The notes under the pieces were generated by a model. It was not told where the DNA came from. It worked only from the letters and a program-made list of their open reading frames with translations, and searched no databases. A program made the translations under genes and the position numbers. Positions 11,403 to 22,899 of a stretch of DNA of 64,000 nucleotides are shown here, in pieces. The stretch is from Cryptomeria japonica (lineage: Eukaryota; Streptophyta; Pinopsida; Cupressales; Cupressaceae): NCBI RefSeq assembly GCF_030272615.1, contig NC_081414.1, positions 701,001 to 765,000 on the forward strand, given 5' to 3'. The first letter of the stretch is position 1, and the number at the start of each line of letters is the position of its first letter.

Positions 11403-14400
11403 ATGCCTATGAAGAGTTGTGCTGAAAATTTGGGTTATACACAACCTCCTACTCAAGTCAATCATTCTATTCCATTGACGACTTCTATCGCTAGCATACC
11501 TACCTTTACATCAAACATAATGGCTACTTCTACACAAGACATTCCTTCTGTGATGACCAGTCATGGGGGCAATCCTTCCTCTTCAATTAACCCTCTTCCT
11601 TCATTTAATCCGACTTCTTCAATCATTCCTTCAATGAGTGTCCCTATTATATCTCCACAAATGAACATGACGCAAGGGGGCAATTTGTTTAACCATTCCA
11701 TTCCTCCTTGTAGTGTTCCTCCTGTCCAATCATCTCCTATGACTAATTATCATCGAGTCCCACCACCTTACTCTTTACCTTCTTTCAATAACATAACACC
11801 TCCATCTCAATCTAACACATCTAATATGAACTCTTCGACTGAAGCGACCATTAACAATCTTGCACAAACTGTCTCTTCTTTACAGCAACAAATTGCCTCT
11901 ATGAATCAATCTAAGTTTAGTGTGCCCACATTTGATGTTGCGAGCCCACTTTCTCTTGACATTGTTCGAGCTATTCCCCCTAAACATGTTGAAATTCCGC
12001 ATTTGGAGCTTTATAATGGTAAAGGTGATCCTCTAACACATGTTAAGACTTTTCAAACAATCTGTACTGATTTTGCTTATGACCAAAGGTTGCTTGCAAA
12101 ACTGTTCACTAGAACATTAAGAGACAAAGCCCTACACTGGTATTGCTCGTTGCCTTCCTATTCCATTACTTCTTTCGAACAACTTGCAGATGCTTTCATT
12201 CAACAATTTCAAAACAATATAAGTCCTAAAGTTACTTTGATTGATTTAATGCATTGTAAACAAGGTGTTAAAGAAAAAGTGACTGATTTCATTGGTAGAT
12301 ATAAGCATTTGTATGCTCAAATTTCTTTTCCAGTGCCTGACAATGATATTCAAAGAATCTTTATTTCTAATTTACAAAAAGATATTCGAGACAAACTTCT
12401 GTTTTCTGAGTTTACTTCTTTCCAACAGTTGTGTGCAACTCTTCACAATTATCAACTGACTTTGAGTCAAATGGAACAATCACATCCTATGGCTCCGAGT
12501 GATAAGGGTGATAGCAGTCAACAACCATTTGGGAAGTTTAAACCGAACAGAGATTCCATCAAATTCAATGAAAACATCATCAACAACAATGTGAATGCAG
12601 CATCAGGTGTGCCTCCTATTTCTAAATTTTTCAAGAAAGAAAGAAAGTATACTCCTCTGAATGAATCATTGCATAGTATTATGAATAAGTTATTGGAACA
12701 AAATATGCTTACTCTTCCTCCTATAAGGCAAATTGATCTTCCAAAGATTACTTCACCTTATTTTGATAACAAATCTTTTTGTCAATTTCATCGTCAGCCT
12801 GGGCATGATATTGAAAAATGTTTTTCTTTAAAGGGTAAAATTCAAGATTTGATTGATAATAATACTATTTCTGTTTCTGGAGTGAATGATAAAGGCAATA
12901 CATCTGTAGCTCCTCCTAATCAAAATCTTCAGATTTTCACTGATCCATTACCTTCTCATACCTCTAATGCGATTGAGACTAATGATTCCTCTCTTTCATC
13001 TGATGGTCTTGTGTCTATGACTCCAAATGTGATTAACTTTGTAGAGCAGCAAGAAAACTCTAAAGAACCTTCCATCACATTTGATTCCAGTGAAACCATT
13101 AGGGCACCTGATGGTCCTTTATACATAGTTGCAAAAGTCAAGAATACACCTTGCCGTGGAGTGCTTATTGATCCTTCGTGCATGGTTAATGTTATTACTG
13201 AAGAATTTCTTTTTACTTTGCAATTGAATCAGGTGATATATGACAAAACAGATGTGATTGTGAAACTATTTGATGCATTTTCTTCTCCTGCAATTGGTTC
13301 TATTACATTGCCTATTGAGGTCCATAACAAATCCCTTGATGTGAACTTTGCTATTATTCCATCTTCCGAACAATTTCGTGTGAAGCTTGGCTATCCTTGG
13401 CTATCTTCCATGAAAGCTATTGCTTCTCCTATTCATAAGTGTTTGAAATTTCCCCATAATGGTGAAGTTGTTACTGTCAATCATAGTCTCTTTAAACCAG
13501 CTGAAAGAACTTCTAGTGTTCCTATTGATTACTTTTGGCCTAAACAATTCCAATCTCTTCCTCCGCGAAGTGATCATCTTTTCAAATCTTATCAAAAATG
13601 GAAAACAGATATGATCCTATCTCTAAGTGAACCTAGAACACCCAAACTTGACATTCCTATCGTTCTTGAGAAGGAAGTTCTTCCTTTGAAAGATAAAACT
13701 AATGTCTTTCCTCAAGAAGATTCCCAACCCATCCCTATGGATGTGACTATGTCTATATCTAATAAACTTCCTAAAAGTAGACCTATACCTCCTCGTCATG
13801 ATGGACTTGGTCTTCTTCCTAAACCAAATATTCCTCCTTTATATGGAGCAGTTCCTCCTCCTTCTTCTTATGGAGAGAAGAGACCTTCCTCTTCTCCTAT
13901 TGTTCAGCCTAAGAGACCACAACCTAAACACCCAAGTGATAAGGATGAGAACATTCCTCCGCCTCAATCTTCTTCACTTCCTACTAAGACTAGACGAAAT
14001 CGTTCTACACGTGAACGTCGACGAAAGCGTCGTCTTAGAGCTCAAGCAGCTGCTTCTCAAACTTTGCAATCTCCAAAAACACCTTCAACAAGCATTATTC
14101 CATTTTCTCCAAAATCTCCTAAACATAAGATGCATGATGGTCTTGATCCTGTGCGAATTAAAGACCCTATTTTTATAAATCTTGATGATGATATAGATGA
14201 AAATGTTATTCATGATGAAAATGCTACTTCTCCTCTTGCTTCTGATAGTGAATATGAACTTGTTGATATTGATAACCATTTATGTAATGAATTTTTTAAG
14301 GCACTTATCCTAGCTCCTAGACAAGAACAACGTGGCTTGGAACATGAACATAACCCTTGTTTGGATCTTGTGATAGTTCCATCTACTGTGTTGAATGTTC

Positions 14401-14474
14401 CTCCTCTAGCGTGTTCCCTGCCTTCCCGAAACATTGATCAGCAAGATCGGGGGGTAGATGACGTGCTAGACTAG
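11403..14474 (+). CDS. Gag plus protease-like polyprotein (1,023 aa, open throughout)
   Basis: The frame starts at the ATG at 11403. Residues 1-180 are Ser/Pro/Asn-rich. About 190-355 is a Retrotrans_gag domain (HLELYNGKGDPLTHV, ALHWYCSLP, FIGRYKHL). A zinc-knuckle variant CQFHRQPGHDIEKC sits near 461-474 with spacing C-X2-H-X4-H-X4-C, a form known from Tat-type Gag. About 573-665 resembles a retropepsin (VLIDPSCMVNVI in place of the usual LIDPGSS). A very basic stretch (RRNRSTRERRRKRRLRAQ) near 870 is followed by an acidic tail. It is unusual that a 3-kb frame stays open when the rest of pol is absent. It could also be the Gag half of a two-component family. Confidence 0.85.
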   Translation: MPMKSCAENLGYTQPPTQVNHSIPLTTSIASIPTFTSNIMATSTQDIPSVMTSHGGNPSSSINPLPSFNPTSSIIPSMSVPIISPQMNMTQGGNLFNHSIPPCSVPPVQSSPMTNYHRVPPPYSLPSFNNITPPSQSNTSNMNSSTEATINNLAQTVSSLQQQIASMNQSKFSVPTFDVASPLSLDIVRAIPPKHVEIPHLELYNGKGDPLTHVKTFQTICTDFAYDQRLLAKLFTRTLRDKALHWYCSLPSYSITSFEQLADAFIQQFQNNISPKVTLIDLMHCKQGVKEKVTDFIGRYKHLYAQISFPVPDNDIQRIFISNLQKDIRDKLLFSEFTSFQQLCATLHNYQLTLSQMEQSHPMAPSDKGDSSQQPFGKFKPNRDSIKFNENIINNNVNAASGVPPISKFFKKERKYTPLNESLHSIMNKLLEQNMLTLPPIRQIDLPKITSPYFDNKSFCQFHRQPGHDIEKCFSLKGKIQDLIDNNTISVSGVNDKGNTSVAPPNQNLQIFTDPLPSHTSNAIETNDSSLSSDGLVSMTPNVINFVEQQENSKEPSITFDSSETIRAPDGPLYIVAKVKNTPCRGVLIDPSCMVNVITEEFLFTLQLNQVIYDKTDVIVKLFDAFSSPAIGSITLPIEVHNKSLDVNFAIIPSSEQFRVKLGYPWLSSMKAIASPIHKCLKFPHNGEVVTVNHSLFKPAERTSSVPIDYFWPKQFQSLPPRSDHLFKSYQKWKTDMILSLSEPRTPKLDIPIVLEKEVLPLKDKTNVFPQEDSQPIPMDVTMSISNKLPKSRPIPPRHDGLGLLPKPNIPPLYGAVPPPSSYGEKRPSSSPIVQPKRPQPKHPSDKDENIPPPQSSSLPTKTRRNRSTRERRRKRRLRAQAAASQTLQSPKTPSTSIIPFSPKSPKHKMHDGLDPVRIKDPIFINLDDDIDENVIHDENATSPLASDSEYELVDIDNHLCNEFFKALILAPRQEQRGLEHEHNPCLDLVIVPSTVLNVPPLACSLPSRNIDQQDRGVDDVLD

Positions 14475-15222
14475 TTACATTAGCATAGCAGATTCTCTCC
14501 TCCTCTCTTGTGTTACTTCTTCTATACGTTACTCTCATTCTTCCATTTGTTGTCCTTAGTGTTGTCTACTTGAGGACGATGCAAAGCATTGAGATCTCTT
14601 TTGGTCTCTCTCATGTTGACTCAAAAGACACATGTGTTCCCTTCTTCTAGGTGACCTTCCTTGATTGGGAAATGAAGAACAATTATGCATACATACATAT
14701 GATATATATACATGAATTATCATACAGCATACTGACCCCGAGGAAAGCGAAGTCACCTTGTGCTTTGTGTTTTGTGTCTATTATCCTTGGGCTTATCTCA
14801 CACTTGGGGGCTAAATCCTTGCGATAACGTGCTCCTTTCCCTTTCTCATTTCTTATATATATCACTACCTTAAAGCAATCACCCCCGGTGAGGCGTGTGC
14901 GATCGCTTTAACGTAGGGGGGCATACATCCCGTTCATATCTTTTCAAGATACTTGAAAATTTCTTGACAAATTTAGCTTTGCCTTGAAATTTTTTGATAT
15001 CTTTCTTGCATGACTCATAGTGAGGGAACCTTACTACTGACAGTCATGGTTCTCCCTCGTGATCTTCCCTTTTACTTTGTCAATCGAAGTCGTAAGATCC
15101 TTAGTCCACTGGGGGCTTGGTGTATCTTGCCTCCTTGACGTGGTGAAAGTCTTTCAATGTTGTTTCCTTGTACTTTACCAGAAGTATGAGCATACATACT
15201 CCCGCTAAAGTGGGGGCTAAAT
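14475..15222 (+). other. 3' untranslated interior of the Gag-protease element
   Basis: No pol motif is visible between the end of the frame and the 3' LTR. It ends with the purine run AAAGTGGGGGCTAAA (15208-15222), the polypurine tract, directly against the LTR. Confidence 0.75.
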
Positions 15223-16433
15223 GTAGCGTCCTAAAATTGCGACACTTGCAATTTTGACCGCATTTGGGTCTTCACGATGGCGACGCAACACGCAACCTGA
15301 ATGGAGACCCCGAAACCTGATTATGACACTGAAAACTGCATTTTCTTGCACCCTGGCCTGAACCTCCTTTGCACCTTGCTGTCCCGGGAGGTGGGACCAG
15401 GGCGCCCAACGCCCTGGTCCCTGGGTCCTATTTTGGGCCCGGTCTCTTTTGGACTTCGGGTCTTTATGTTTGCAAATTGGAAAATTATATTTCTTGGTCG
15501 GCCTAAGGTCGGAAAAATCAGTCTATCAGCCCTAAATGACAAGTATATAAACTACATTTTCCTCTCTCATTTGGAGAGATAGATACATGACGGAAAAAGC
15601 GTGGAAACTATATTCAAGCATTCAAGCATTCAAGCATACCTTCAAGCAATTGATCATTTCAAGTCTCCATTCAAGGCTAAGTGTTGCATTCAAGACAAGG
15701 ATTCAACCATTGAAGAGGAGATCACTTACAACATACTACTACAACATACAACATACAACATCTATACCTTCGCACATAAGGATACAAACATCCTTACAAC
15801 AAGGTATTAGTACTTGTTTTACATTACAGACATTTACATTTACAGCATTGCTCATTTCTTGGTTAATTCCAAAACCGGGGTTTGACCTAAAGGCAAACCC
15901 CTAATCCCTAACCCCCCAATCGTCTTCGCTTTTCTGTGTGTAGGTTGCAGGTACGCGGCTGAAATTGAAGATCTGGAATTCTTGTGTAGAGACGAACAGA
16001 TCCCCCTTCGTTTCGCGGATTTTTCGGAGGACCGTGGCGCTCGGGCGCCATCGTCACGGCAACTTTCGCTCAAATTTGCAAGACAGCGCCGTATTGACAT
16101 TTTACTGCTAATTCCAGGTCCGCAGCTTCATACTGTATTCCTATCTCAGTTTATAAGCGAATCTTTCTCACTTTCTATGCATTCCTAGCTTAATTCTTCT
16201 ATGCACATTCTTTACAAAAGAGGGTAGCCTTGCTGTCATAACCCTTGAAATTCATTTAGCATCCAATCTTGCATTGCGTGGGATTGGATCTTGTGGGTTT
16301 CAACCCCTCTTTTGAATGTAAAGTCTCTCCCCTAAGTGAAAACCATCAACCCTAGAGTGAATCTCCCTTCTCTCTCCTTGGAGTTGGAAGAGGGGAGAGC
16401 AACTAGGGTTCGATCGCGATTTTCCGCTTTACA
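15223..16433 (+). repeat. 3' LTR of the Gag-protease element
   Basis: 1,211 bp, TGTAGCG...TTTACA, bounded by the polypurine tract and the CTTAA duplication. It holds a TATA-like TATATAAA at 15545-15552. Confidence 0.9.
15545..15552 (+). promoter_or_regulatory. Candidate TATA box of the LTR
   Basis: TATATAAA lies about 320 bp into the LTR, followed by a pyrimidine-rich stretch where transcription could start. The short left LTR lacks this part. Confidence 0.55.
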
Positions 16434-19140
16434 CTTAATAGGAAGTTAGAGTCTAGAGTTGGTCTCAAAAACAGGAGGTGACATTGCGATTGCTCATTTT
16501 ATTAATTATACATTCACGATGAAGGATGTTATAAACTTATATAAGTCTTGTGTGTAATGCCAGTCCCGCTGACTTTAGGAGTGTTCAGATCAGATTGATG
16601 GTTGTTGAAGCTTGTAGTCATGAATGGAATAATATCATTAATCCTCAATGCAAACAGAATGATGCACTGAAAGCGATTTTTTTTTAATGATTCTGGATTC
16701 ATTGACTTTTCTAAACAGTGTTAAATATATCATTCATGGGTTTCCTATAAGAAATTTAAGGGATTCGAGATTATCCTGTTTTAGAAAGTAGTTTATTTCA
16801 ATAGGATTTTAGGAACTTAAGAGTCGAGCTTGGTATCAAAAATAGGAAGCAACATAGCGATTGGCTTATCTTATTAGTAATGCTCACGCACTTTAGATGA
16901 AGGATGTTATATCTTGTGTATGTAAGCTTGAGTGGCAGTACAGATTATTATATGTGGTAATGGGAATGTAATTCTGATTCTTTGTTTTCCTACTTTACTA
17001 CTTTAAACTTTAGTGTTGAAGCTCACTGAGGACTTTCCCAGACTTTCAAGTCGAAGTCCAATCCGTGCCTCCTTCGACAAGTTTGTTAAATGAAAAAGGC
17101 ACCGACACTTTGAATTTTTAAACATTCACTTACCCATTTTGAGCTTATTTTCACTTGGTCATTTGATTTTCAATCATTTTCAGCAGAGTTGTATAGAAAT
17201 AGACTTAGTCAAAGGGTTTGGCGAACTTCAAATATGAAGTTCGAATTTCGTCGAATATTCAAGTCTCAAAAAAATCGTTGAAATTCGTGAACAAATTCGA
17301 ATAAAAATACATTCTAAAATAAATTAAAAATACATTTTTAAAATCTGTATTTTTATTTCAAATATTGATATTTTTTTATATTAAATTTTTATTAAGAAAT
17401 AATACTTATTTATAATAAATTTATATTTAAGATATAAAAAATGTTTTTTAAGGTTTCTTTGGTTTGTTTTTTAATTCTATAAAAAATTAAAAATACGTTA
17501 TATAAATTAATATTTTTAATTTAAATATTGATATAAATGTTTATAAAAAGTTTAAAACTAATTTTATTTATATGAAATTTTATATAATATTGAAATATAA
17601 TAAATTTAAATTTAAGATATATTACTTATATTAAATTTTTTTATTAAGACAAGTTTAATGCCAATTGTTTTTCTCATATGGTGATTTTTCAAGATCCCAT
17701 GGCATAGATACAGCTAGATTATTTATATATATAAGGGTAACATAACTTTAAAAATATATTCTTTTTACACATTCTGGTTTTTATTATTTTGGTTAAATAA
17801 AAATTGTTTTGTGCTGCGTCGAATGGAAACCATGGCGTAAACAACATATTGAGGAGTATTGTGCTACTTTGAATCTTCTGTGATTAGTTTTATTTGCTAC
17901 TCTCAAAATACTTAGTGAATGATGGACAGCTGCTATACTGCTTCTATTGCATGTATCCTTTAAGGTCTGCTTTTGTATTAAACAATCTTGAAGGCATGGA
18001 TAATGCTCAGATCATTTGACCCAGGATTAAAATTTGAAAGACATCCATTGGAAATCAAAATGAAAAATGTACCCAGAATTAGCAAGCAAGAGTTTTTTTT
18101 GAAATTTTTTATTTCAAAATTTGAATGGATATATAATAAAGGATTTGTTCCTAATTAAAAAAAAAAGGAAGGAATCATATTATGGTCAATTATTCAAAAG
18201 CTTCTTTAGAATAGAAATTCATTATGTATTCATTGAGTGAATACCTCCCCATACTTACAAGAAAATCTATGAATAATTTATTTTATAATTGACTAACTCA
18301 GGCAATAACTTAACAAATTTATTGGACATTCAAAATATATAATTTCTTAAAATATTCTATAAAAACATACAATTGCAAAACCTTTGAATAAATTTACCTT
18401 TGAATAAATTTACATATGGTAAGACCTATAATAGAATATGAAGCAGGGTTGAAGTATCCATTAGAAAAGATATTCCTTAAAAATGTCTCAAAAAATAATA
18501 AATTCTATGAAATGAATGTCCCCAAATCTTTAATACTAAACTAAAAAGATCAATAATTTATATATGAATTTGTAATATTTTTTAAAAAATATATTAAAAA
18601 ACAAAGTAGATCTCAAAATACTTTTAAAATTTTATATAAACACTTCAATTTAAATATTAGATCTCAAAATACTTTTAAAATTTTATATATTTTTGAAATG
18701 GATGATTTTTTAAAAATATATCAAATATCAACTAAGTCAATATTATGTCAAAGACTACCCACTTAAAAAGCTATTGAAAATTACACTGCGATTACTTTAA
18801 AAAACCCAAAAGCACGCCATAGCAGGGGTATCGTGTATGTATTCTTTGAATTATAAGGATTTTTGTTGTGTTTTTGAACCAACAAAACTTACATATCACG
18901 AATCGTTCATAATAATTACAACTGAAAGACAGAAAAAAATTGCATCTTGTGAGCCGATCTAGAGCAATTGCCGCTCATCTCCATTATCCAGAGGCGGCGG
19001 AATAATAAGATCCAAGGCTCTTGACATCTTGCCACTAGAACCCTCTGCTTCGTCTCAGAATTTGCAACTGACAGAATCAGAGTCGCTCTGAAAGCTTCAA
19101 CGCGTTTTTCTTTTTGGTTGACTGAGTTTTTGATCGGTTT
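16434..19140. other. AT-rich intergenic region upstream of the spliced gene
   Basis: A segment at about 16434-16580 is repeated in diverged form at about 16805-16935 (shared GAAGGATGTTATA and a GGTCTCAAAAACAGGA-like block), an old local duplication. 17250-18780 is very AT-rich with no supported frame. The stretch just before 19141 is mixed in composition and would hold the promoter and 5' UTR of the gene starting there; no convincing TATA box was found. Confidence 0.5.
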
Positions 19141-20544
19141 ATGGCGAGTTTTGACGATTTTATCAGACAAAATCACGGCGAGATTAAGCGTCGTGAGTTA
19201 AACTGCAAGTGACTCGTGGCCATGAATGGCGCGCGAGTACTCGCGATTCTTTCGAGTTTAGTGCTTGTTTTTCAAGCTTGATTTAATCCTTAAATAATTT
19301 CTGATATGGATGTACCTTCTCATCTATATATACTGAAACTATTAACCTTCCTGTTCGTCAGAACTAATTTTTAGGAATAGTCGTGTGTAACAATGATAGT
19401 GCTGCATCTTAAAATGAAAATTTCAATGGATTATGGTGTTGACTGTCGAAGGAAGTTATATGAATTAATGTATGCCAATTCGAGTGGTACGAGTTCTTCA
19501 TTTATGTTAGAAAACAGCCAAGGGTGGTTAAATGTTTGGTATTGCTAGGAATCAATGTATCTTTGATAACAATGTAAAAATAGGAAGGTTTTAATGCAAT
19601 GACTAGGCTGCAGTACGCAACAGGTAAATCTAGCAAGAGAAAAGAGTCCCTGTAGAAAGCAAGGGAGCTTTGCATATGAAAAATGAAAATTGAAAGATGA
19701 ATTTGAGAAGCAGAACTATAAATGTATAGCAACATTTTACATCCCAGCCCCTGCTAGTATATGAACTAGCCTTATGAGAGGCCATTATGGGAGCAGGGGA
19801 ATTGCTCACAGAACACTTCTCAGACAGTTGACTTTCTTCATATTATACTCAATTGTCATTATTTTATTGTTTGTAACACGATCCAAAGCGCAATATTTAA
19901 TAGTAAAAAAATAATAAACTTAGTATTGCCATTAAAGTTGGGCCATGATTCCTTATATGCTTTAGCTTATCTACAGAAATCTCTTTACGCAACTCCCCTA
20001 CTGGCACAACTTTTTTTTTTAACAGAAGAATAATAGACTTATGTTTTAATGGTTTCATGGTATGCATATTTATGCGGCTTAATACATTATTCTGTCTTGG
20101 CCAGCGCTACAGGTGAAAGATGTACCGGGGTTTGGAAGAATTCCTCATCAGGTGCTTGGGATGATTCACCCGTGTCAGGAATTCCAAAGGTTTGTTTTGT
20201 AGGGATGGATTCTTCTTTGTTGGGTGCATTCTTGTACATTCAGAGTACCACAATAATGTTATTTTTTTGTAATCTTTGTAGTAGCATTTGCTTGGTTTTT
20301 TTTTTTAAGCATCAATATGCTTACAAATTTTGATGGTTTGTTTCCTTAAGTATTTGAGACTCATTTAAATTGTTTTTAACTACCTTATCAGATGAAGGCA
20401 CAAAGAAGGCGAAAGTCTCTACCTGTAAATGAGGGGAAGCATACTCTGCCTGAAAGTTTTATCCAGAAGCAGAGAGCTCACTTTGCAGAGGTTGATGCTT
20501 TTGCCCTTGAAGAAGAGGAAGAGGACTCGCCAGATGCTGATTAA
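19141..20544 (+). CDS. Small three-exon host gene, 93 aa, sororin-like C-terminus (tentative)
   Basis: Exons 19141-19192, 20113-20189 and 20392-20544 join in one frame. Exon 1 (MASFDDFIRQNHGEIKR plus one base) ends at a GTGAGT donor. Exon 2 starts after a pyrimidine-rich ...CTACAG acceptor, completes the split codon, and ends in phase 0 at GTTTGT. Exon 3 starts after TTATCAG and runs to TAA. The phases agree at both junctions, which is unlikely by chance. The product is basic in the middle (KAQRRRKSLP), then has FIQKQRAHFAEVDAFALEEE and an acidic tail. The last part resembles the C-terminal motif of sororin, which protects cohesin from WAPL; that match is from memory and unverified. The protein is shorter than known sororins, so further exons or a truncated paralogue are possible. 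Codon use and splice sites look unlike the surrounding retroelements. Confidence 0.68.
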
Positions 20545-21129
20545 TTTGGAATCAATTAAAATGTCTGCAGCATATCCACCAGGATCCTTGTTTTTGTGAC
20601 TTACAATGTTTTACAAAAGTTATGTATTTATAAGATTCCTGTGGATTCATCTAAAAACATTTTGTGTTGTAGCTGACAATCAGTTGTCATTCAGCCTTCA
20701 GAATTGATACTTTTATTGGACATATTTTCTGCGTACACCCTTGTATTTTGCTTGTATTGGTAAAGGCAGTTGGGACAAATGGATATGTAAACTCACTTCA
20801 ACACGCATTGTAATTGTTTGTATCAGTGAGTTTGATATATGCACTGTATGCAGAACACATGTAATATGATGGCTTTATGTGAGAGGTGTTACATATATTA
20901 AATTAATTATGTCAAAATCTTAGGTCGTTGGATTTAAAGATTTAATTAATGTGATATGGCACTATTGGTTATACAAATGTTTTGCATGCAAGATTCTATC
21001 TTGTGGCACGTGTAACCTAAAATGCCATTATATCAAATTTTTTTTTTGAAATATGATGGGAAGTTTAGAAGCTGGAGGAAAACTAGATGGGATTCAGATC
21101 TCGACGGGGAAGTTGAGAAGCTGAAGGAA
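20545..21129. other. 3' flank of the spliced gene
   Basis: Likely 3' UTR followed by AT-rich DNA. An ATTAAA-like signal lies near 20555; no exact AATAAA occurs close to the stop. At 21071-21128 a roughly 50-bp segment is duplicated in tandem (GGAAAACTAGATG...GATTCAGATCTCG), and the TRIM inserted in its second copy. Confidence 0.5.
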
Positions 21130-21134
21130 AACTA

Positions 21135-21499
21135 TTTAGGTATGTTTGCCGTTGCGCCAAAAGATTGAGCTATCAACGTTCGCTACAAAACGCCAAACTT
21201 ACCCAGATGCATGGGAGGCGGTTAAGCCATGTTGCGAACCTCGAAGGAGGTGCTGACCACCAAGTCAACAATCTACCCCTCAAAACCAACTAAGGGTTTC
21301 ACACCAACGGAATGAAGGAGACCTCTCGGGATTCAAACCTGTGGCCCAAGGCTTTGATACCAATTGTAGGTATGTTTGCCGTTGTGCCAAAAGCTCAGGC
21401 TATCAACGCCCGCTACAAACGCCAGACTTACCCAGATCCACAAGAGGTGGTTGAGCCATGTCGCGAACCTCGAAGGAGGTGTTGACCACCAAGTCAACA
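21135..21499 (-). mobile_element. Complete TRIM element (365 bp)
   Basis: Two direct repeats of 136 and 135 bp (21135-21270 and 21365-21499; TGTAGGTATG...GTCAACA) enclose a 94-bp interior. The 5-bp duplication AACTA flanks it (21130-21134 and 21500-21504). On the minus strand TTGGTATCAAAGCC lies just inside the right LTR, a primer site for initiator tRNA-Met, and a GAGGGGTAG purine run lies inside the left LTR. There is no coding capacity. This is the structure of a terminal-repeat retrotransposon in miniature. Its LTR shares blocks such as GGGAGGCGGTTAAGCCATGT with the TRIM array starting at 27212. Confidence 0.92.
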
Positions 21500-21504
21500 A
21501 ACTA

Positions 21505-22280
21505 GATGCGATTCAGATCTCGTCATTCTCCTTAATTCTTTATTTCAATGCAAAGAACATGTTGAAAATGTGAGCTCCACAAACAATTATTGAGTAAAAA
21601 ATCTTGTGAAGCATCTTTGCCTAGTTTAAAATTGCATTCAAGTTTTGATGATTTATTTGCTGGATTTATAGGTGAATTTGTTAATTAATTAATTAATCAT
21701 CATTAATTAATTAGATCTTTTTAAATTTTATTCACATAATTTATTATTTTTATTATTATTAAATTGAATTAACTATAGGTCATGTTTCATTACATAGGAT
21801 GAGAATACTTCTCACAATCTAATTTACTCTTCACCTTAGCTTTGGATTTAGTGCTTTCTCTTCTTTTCATAAGAATTGATCATTCATTGTAATCATCCAT
21901 TTAGATTAATGCATCAATATAATTCTCATGTTGTGAAGCAAACTTGTCTCTCTTGATCTATCTCCATGACATGTTTTACTTGTAGGTCATTAGGTTAATT
22001 AAAACTAGTTTATTGCATTAATAAATTACCCTGCCTCCGATCGTTGGTATTGAAAATGAGACTTTGCAATCTATTGACCGGTCATTATAAGTGCCACAGG
22101 CAAGTAATGCTAATACAAGATATTTCCTTGCTTTCTCTTGGATGTAGCATATAATGGTGAACTACATAATTTCTTGTGTTATGTGTTTTGTCTTGATTTT
22201 TCATTTTGTTTTGTGTTATTTTATATGTTTTATCTACTTATTAAAACTCAACAATTGGTATTATGGCTTGGTTAGAGACA
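21505..22280. other. AT-rich unassigned stretch
   Basis: It contains a TTAATTAATTAATTAA run near 21679 and otherwise no recognised feature. Confidence 0.4.
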
Positions 22281-22289
22281 AGGAGCAAT

Positions 22290-22430
22290 TGTGAAGAAAT
22301 TGAATGGATATGCAAGATGCCAATGTCCTTATTTTAACTACAACAAAAACTACAACAAATGTTTGGGTGCTCGATATGGGAGCATCATTTCATGCTACTT
22401 TCAAGCAAGGGAAAATTCTTATTAATCATT
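22290..22430 (+). pseudogene. Copia protease fragment
   Basis: The translation contains VWVLDMGASFHAT, which matches the Copia protease block (WVLDSGASFHAT). Only a short, eroded piece remains, with no LTR or other Pol domain beside it. Confidence 0.6.
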
Positions 22431-22899
22431 GTTTCATTGATACAATCTACACAATCTAAACTCATTCGTATATACAAATAATTTTTCAAATATGAAGAGA
22501 CGAAGAAGAAGAAAAGAATGATCATGATCGTTGGACTTCACATTCTCAACAATGAGATTCAGTCAACTCCAACATTATCTTGTAAAATGGAATATTTTTT
22601 AGATTTCAACTAGTTGAATGTCAATCTAGGGTGGTGGAGATAAATTGTAATAATTTTGAGTCTAATTACTTTTGTCAAACAAGATGATTTGATATGTTCT
22701 AAAATGTTGATATTATGATGTGGTTGGGGGCAATAGATGACTTGTTGTACACCTAATACAAAATCTACGAAGCTCACATGTAAAGATGAAATAACTTTTA
22801 CAACATTGAATGAAATAGAGATCACAAGGAAATATAAAATAATGTTTTAGTCTTGCTAAGAAGTTGACAAGAGTAGGAGAACAAGACACTCGTGCCATT

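Larger units (their letters stand above)
11220..16433 (+). mobile_element. Gag-protease-only gypsy-type LTR element
   Basis: The termini are TGTAGCGTCC...CGCTTTACA, flanked by the 5-bp duplication CTTAA (11215-11219 and 16434-16438). The same first 140-160 bp occur at 11220 and at 15223, marking LTR starts. The 3' LTR is complete (1,211 bp); the left LTR copy is much shorter and no primer site is recognised, so the left part has been rearranged. One long Gag-protease frame fills most of the interior, and no RT, RNase H or integrase motif is present. A polypurine tract precedes the 3' LTR. This is a non-autonomous Tat/Ogre-like gypsy relative (lineage inferred from Gag). It could not transpose without enzymes from a partner element. 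Confidence 0.88.

Noticed and set aside
15301-15904. Short frames in the 3' LTR of the Gag-protease element
   Set aside because: They lie wholly within the LTR, overlap the TATA region and have no recognisable product.
18916-19176. Minus-strand frame of 86 codons overlapping the first exon of the spliced gene
   Set aside because: No known motif and no usable splice donor. The plus-strand exon with GTGAGT donor and matching downstream phases explains the region better.
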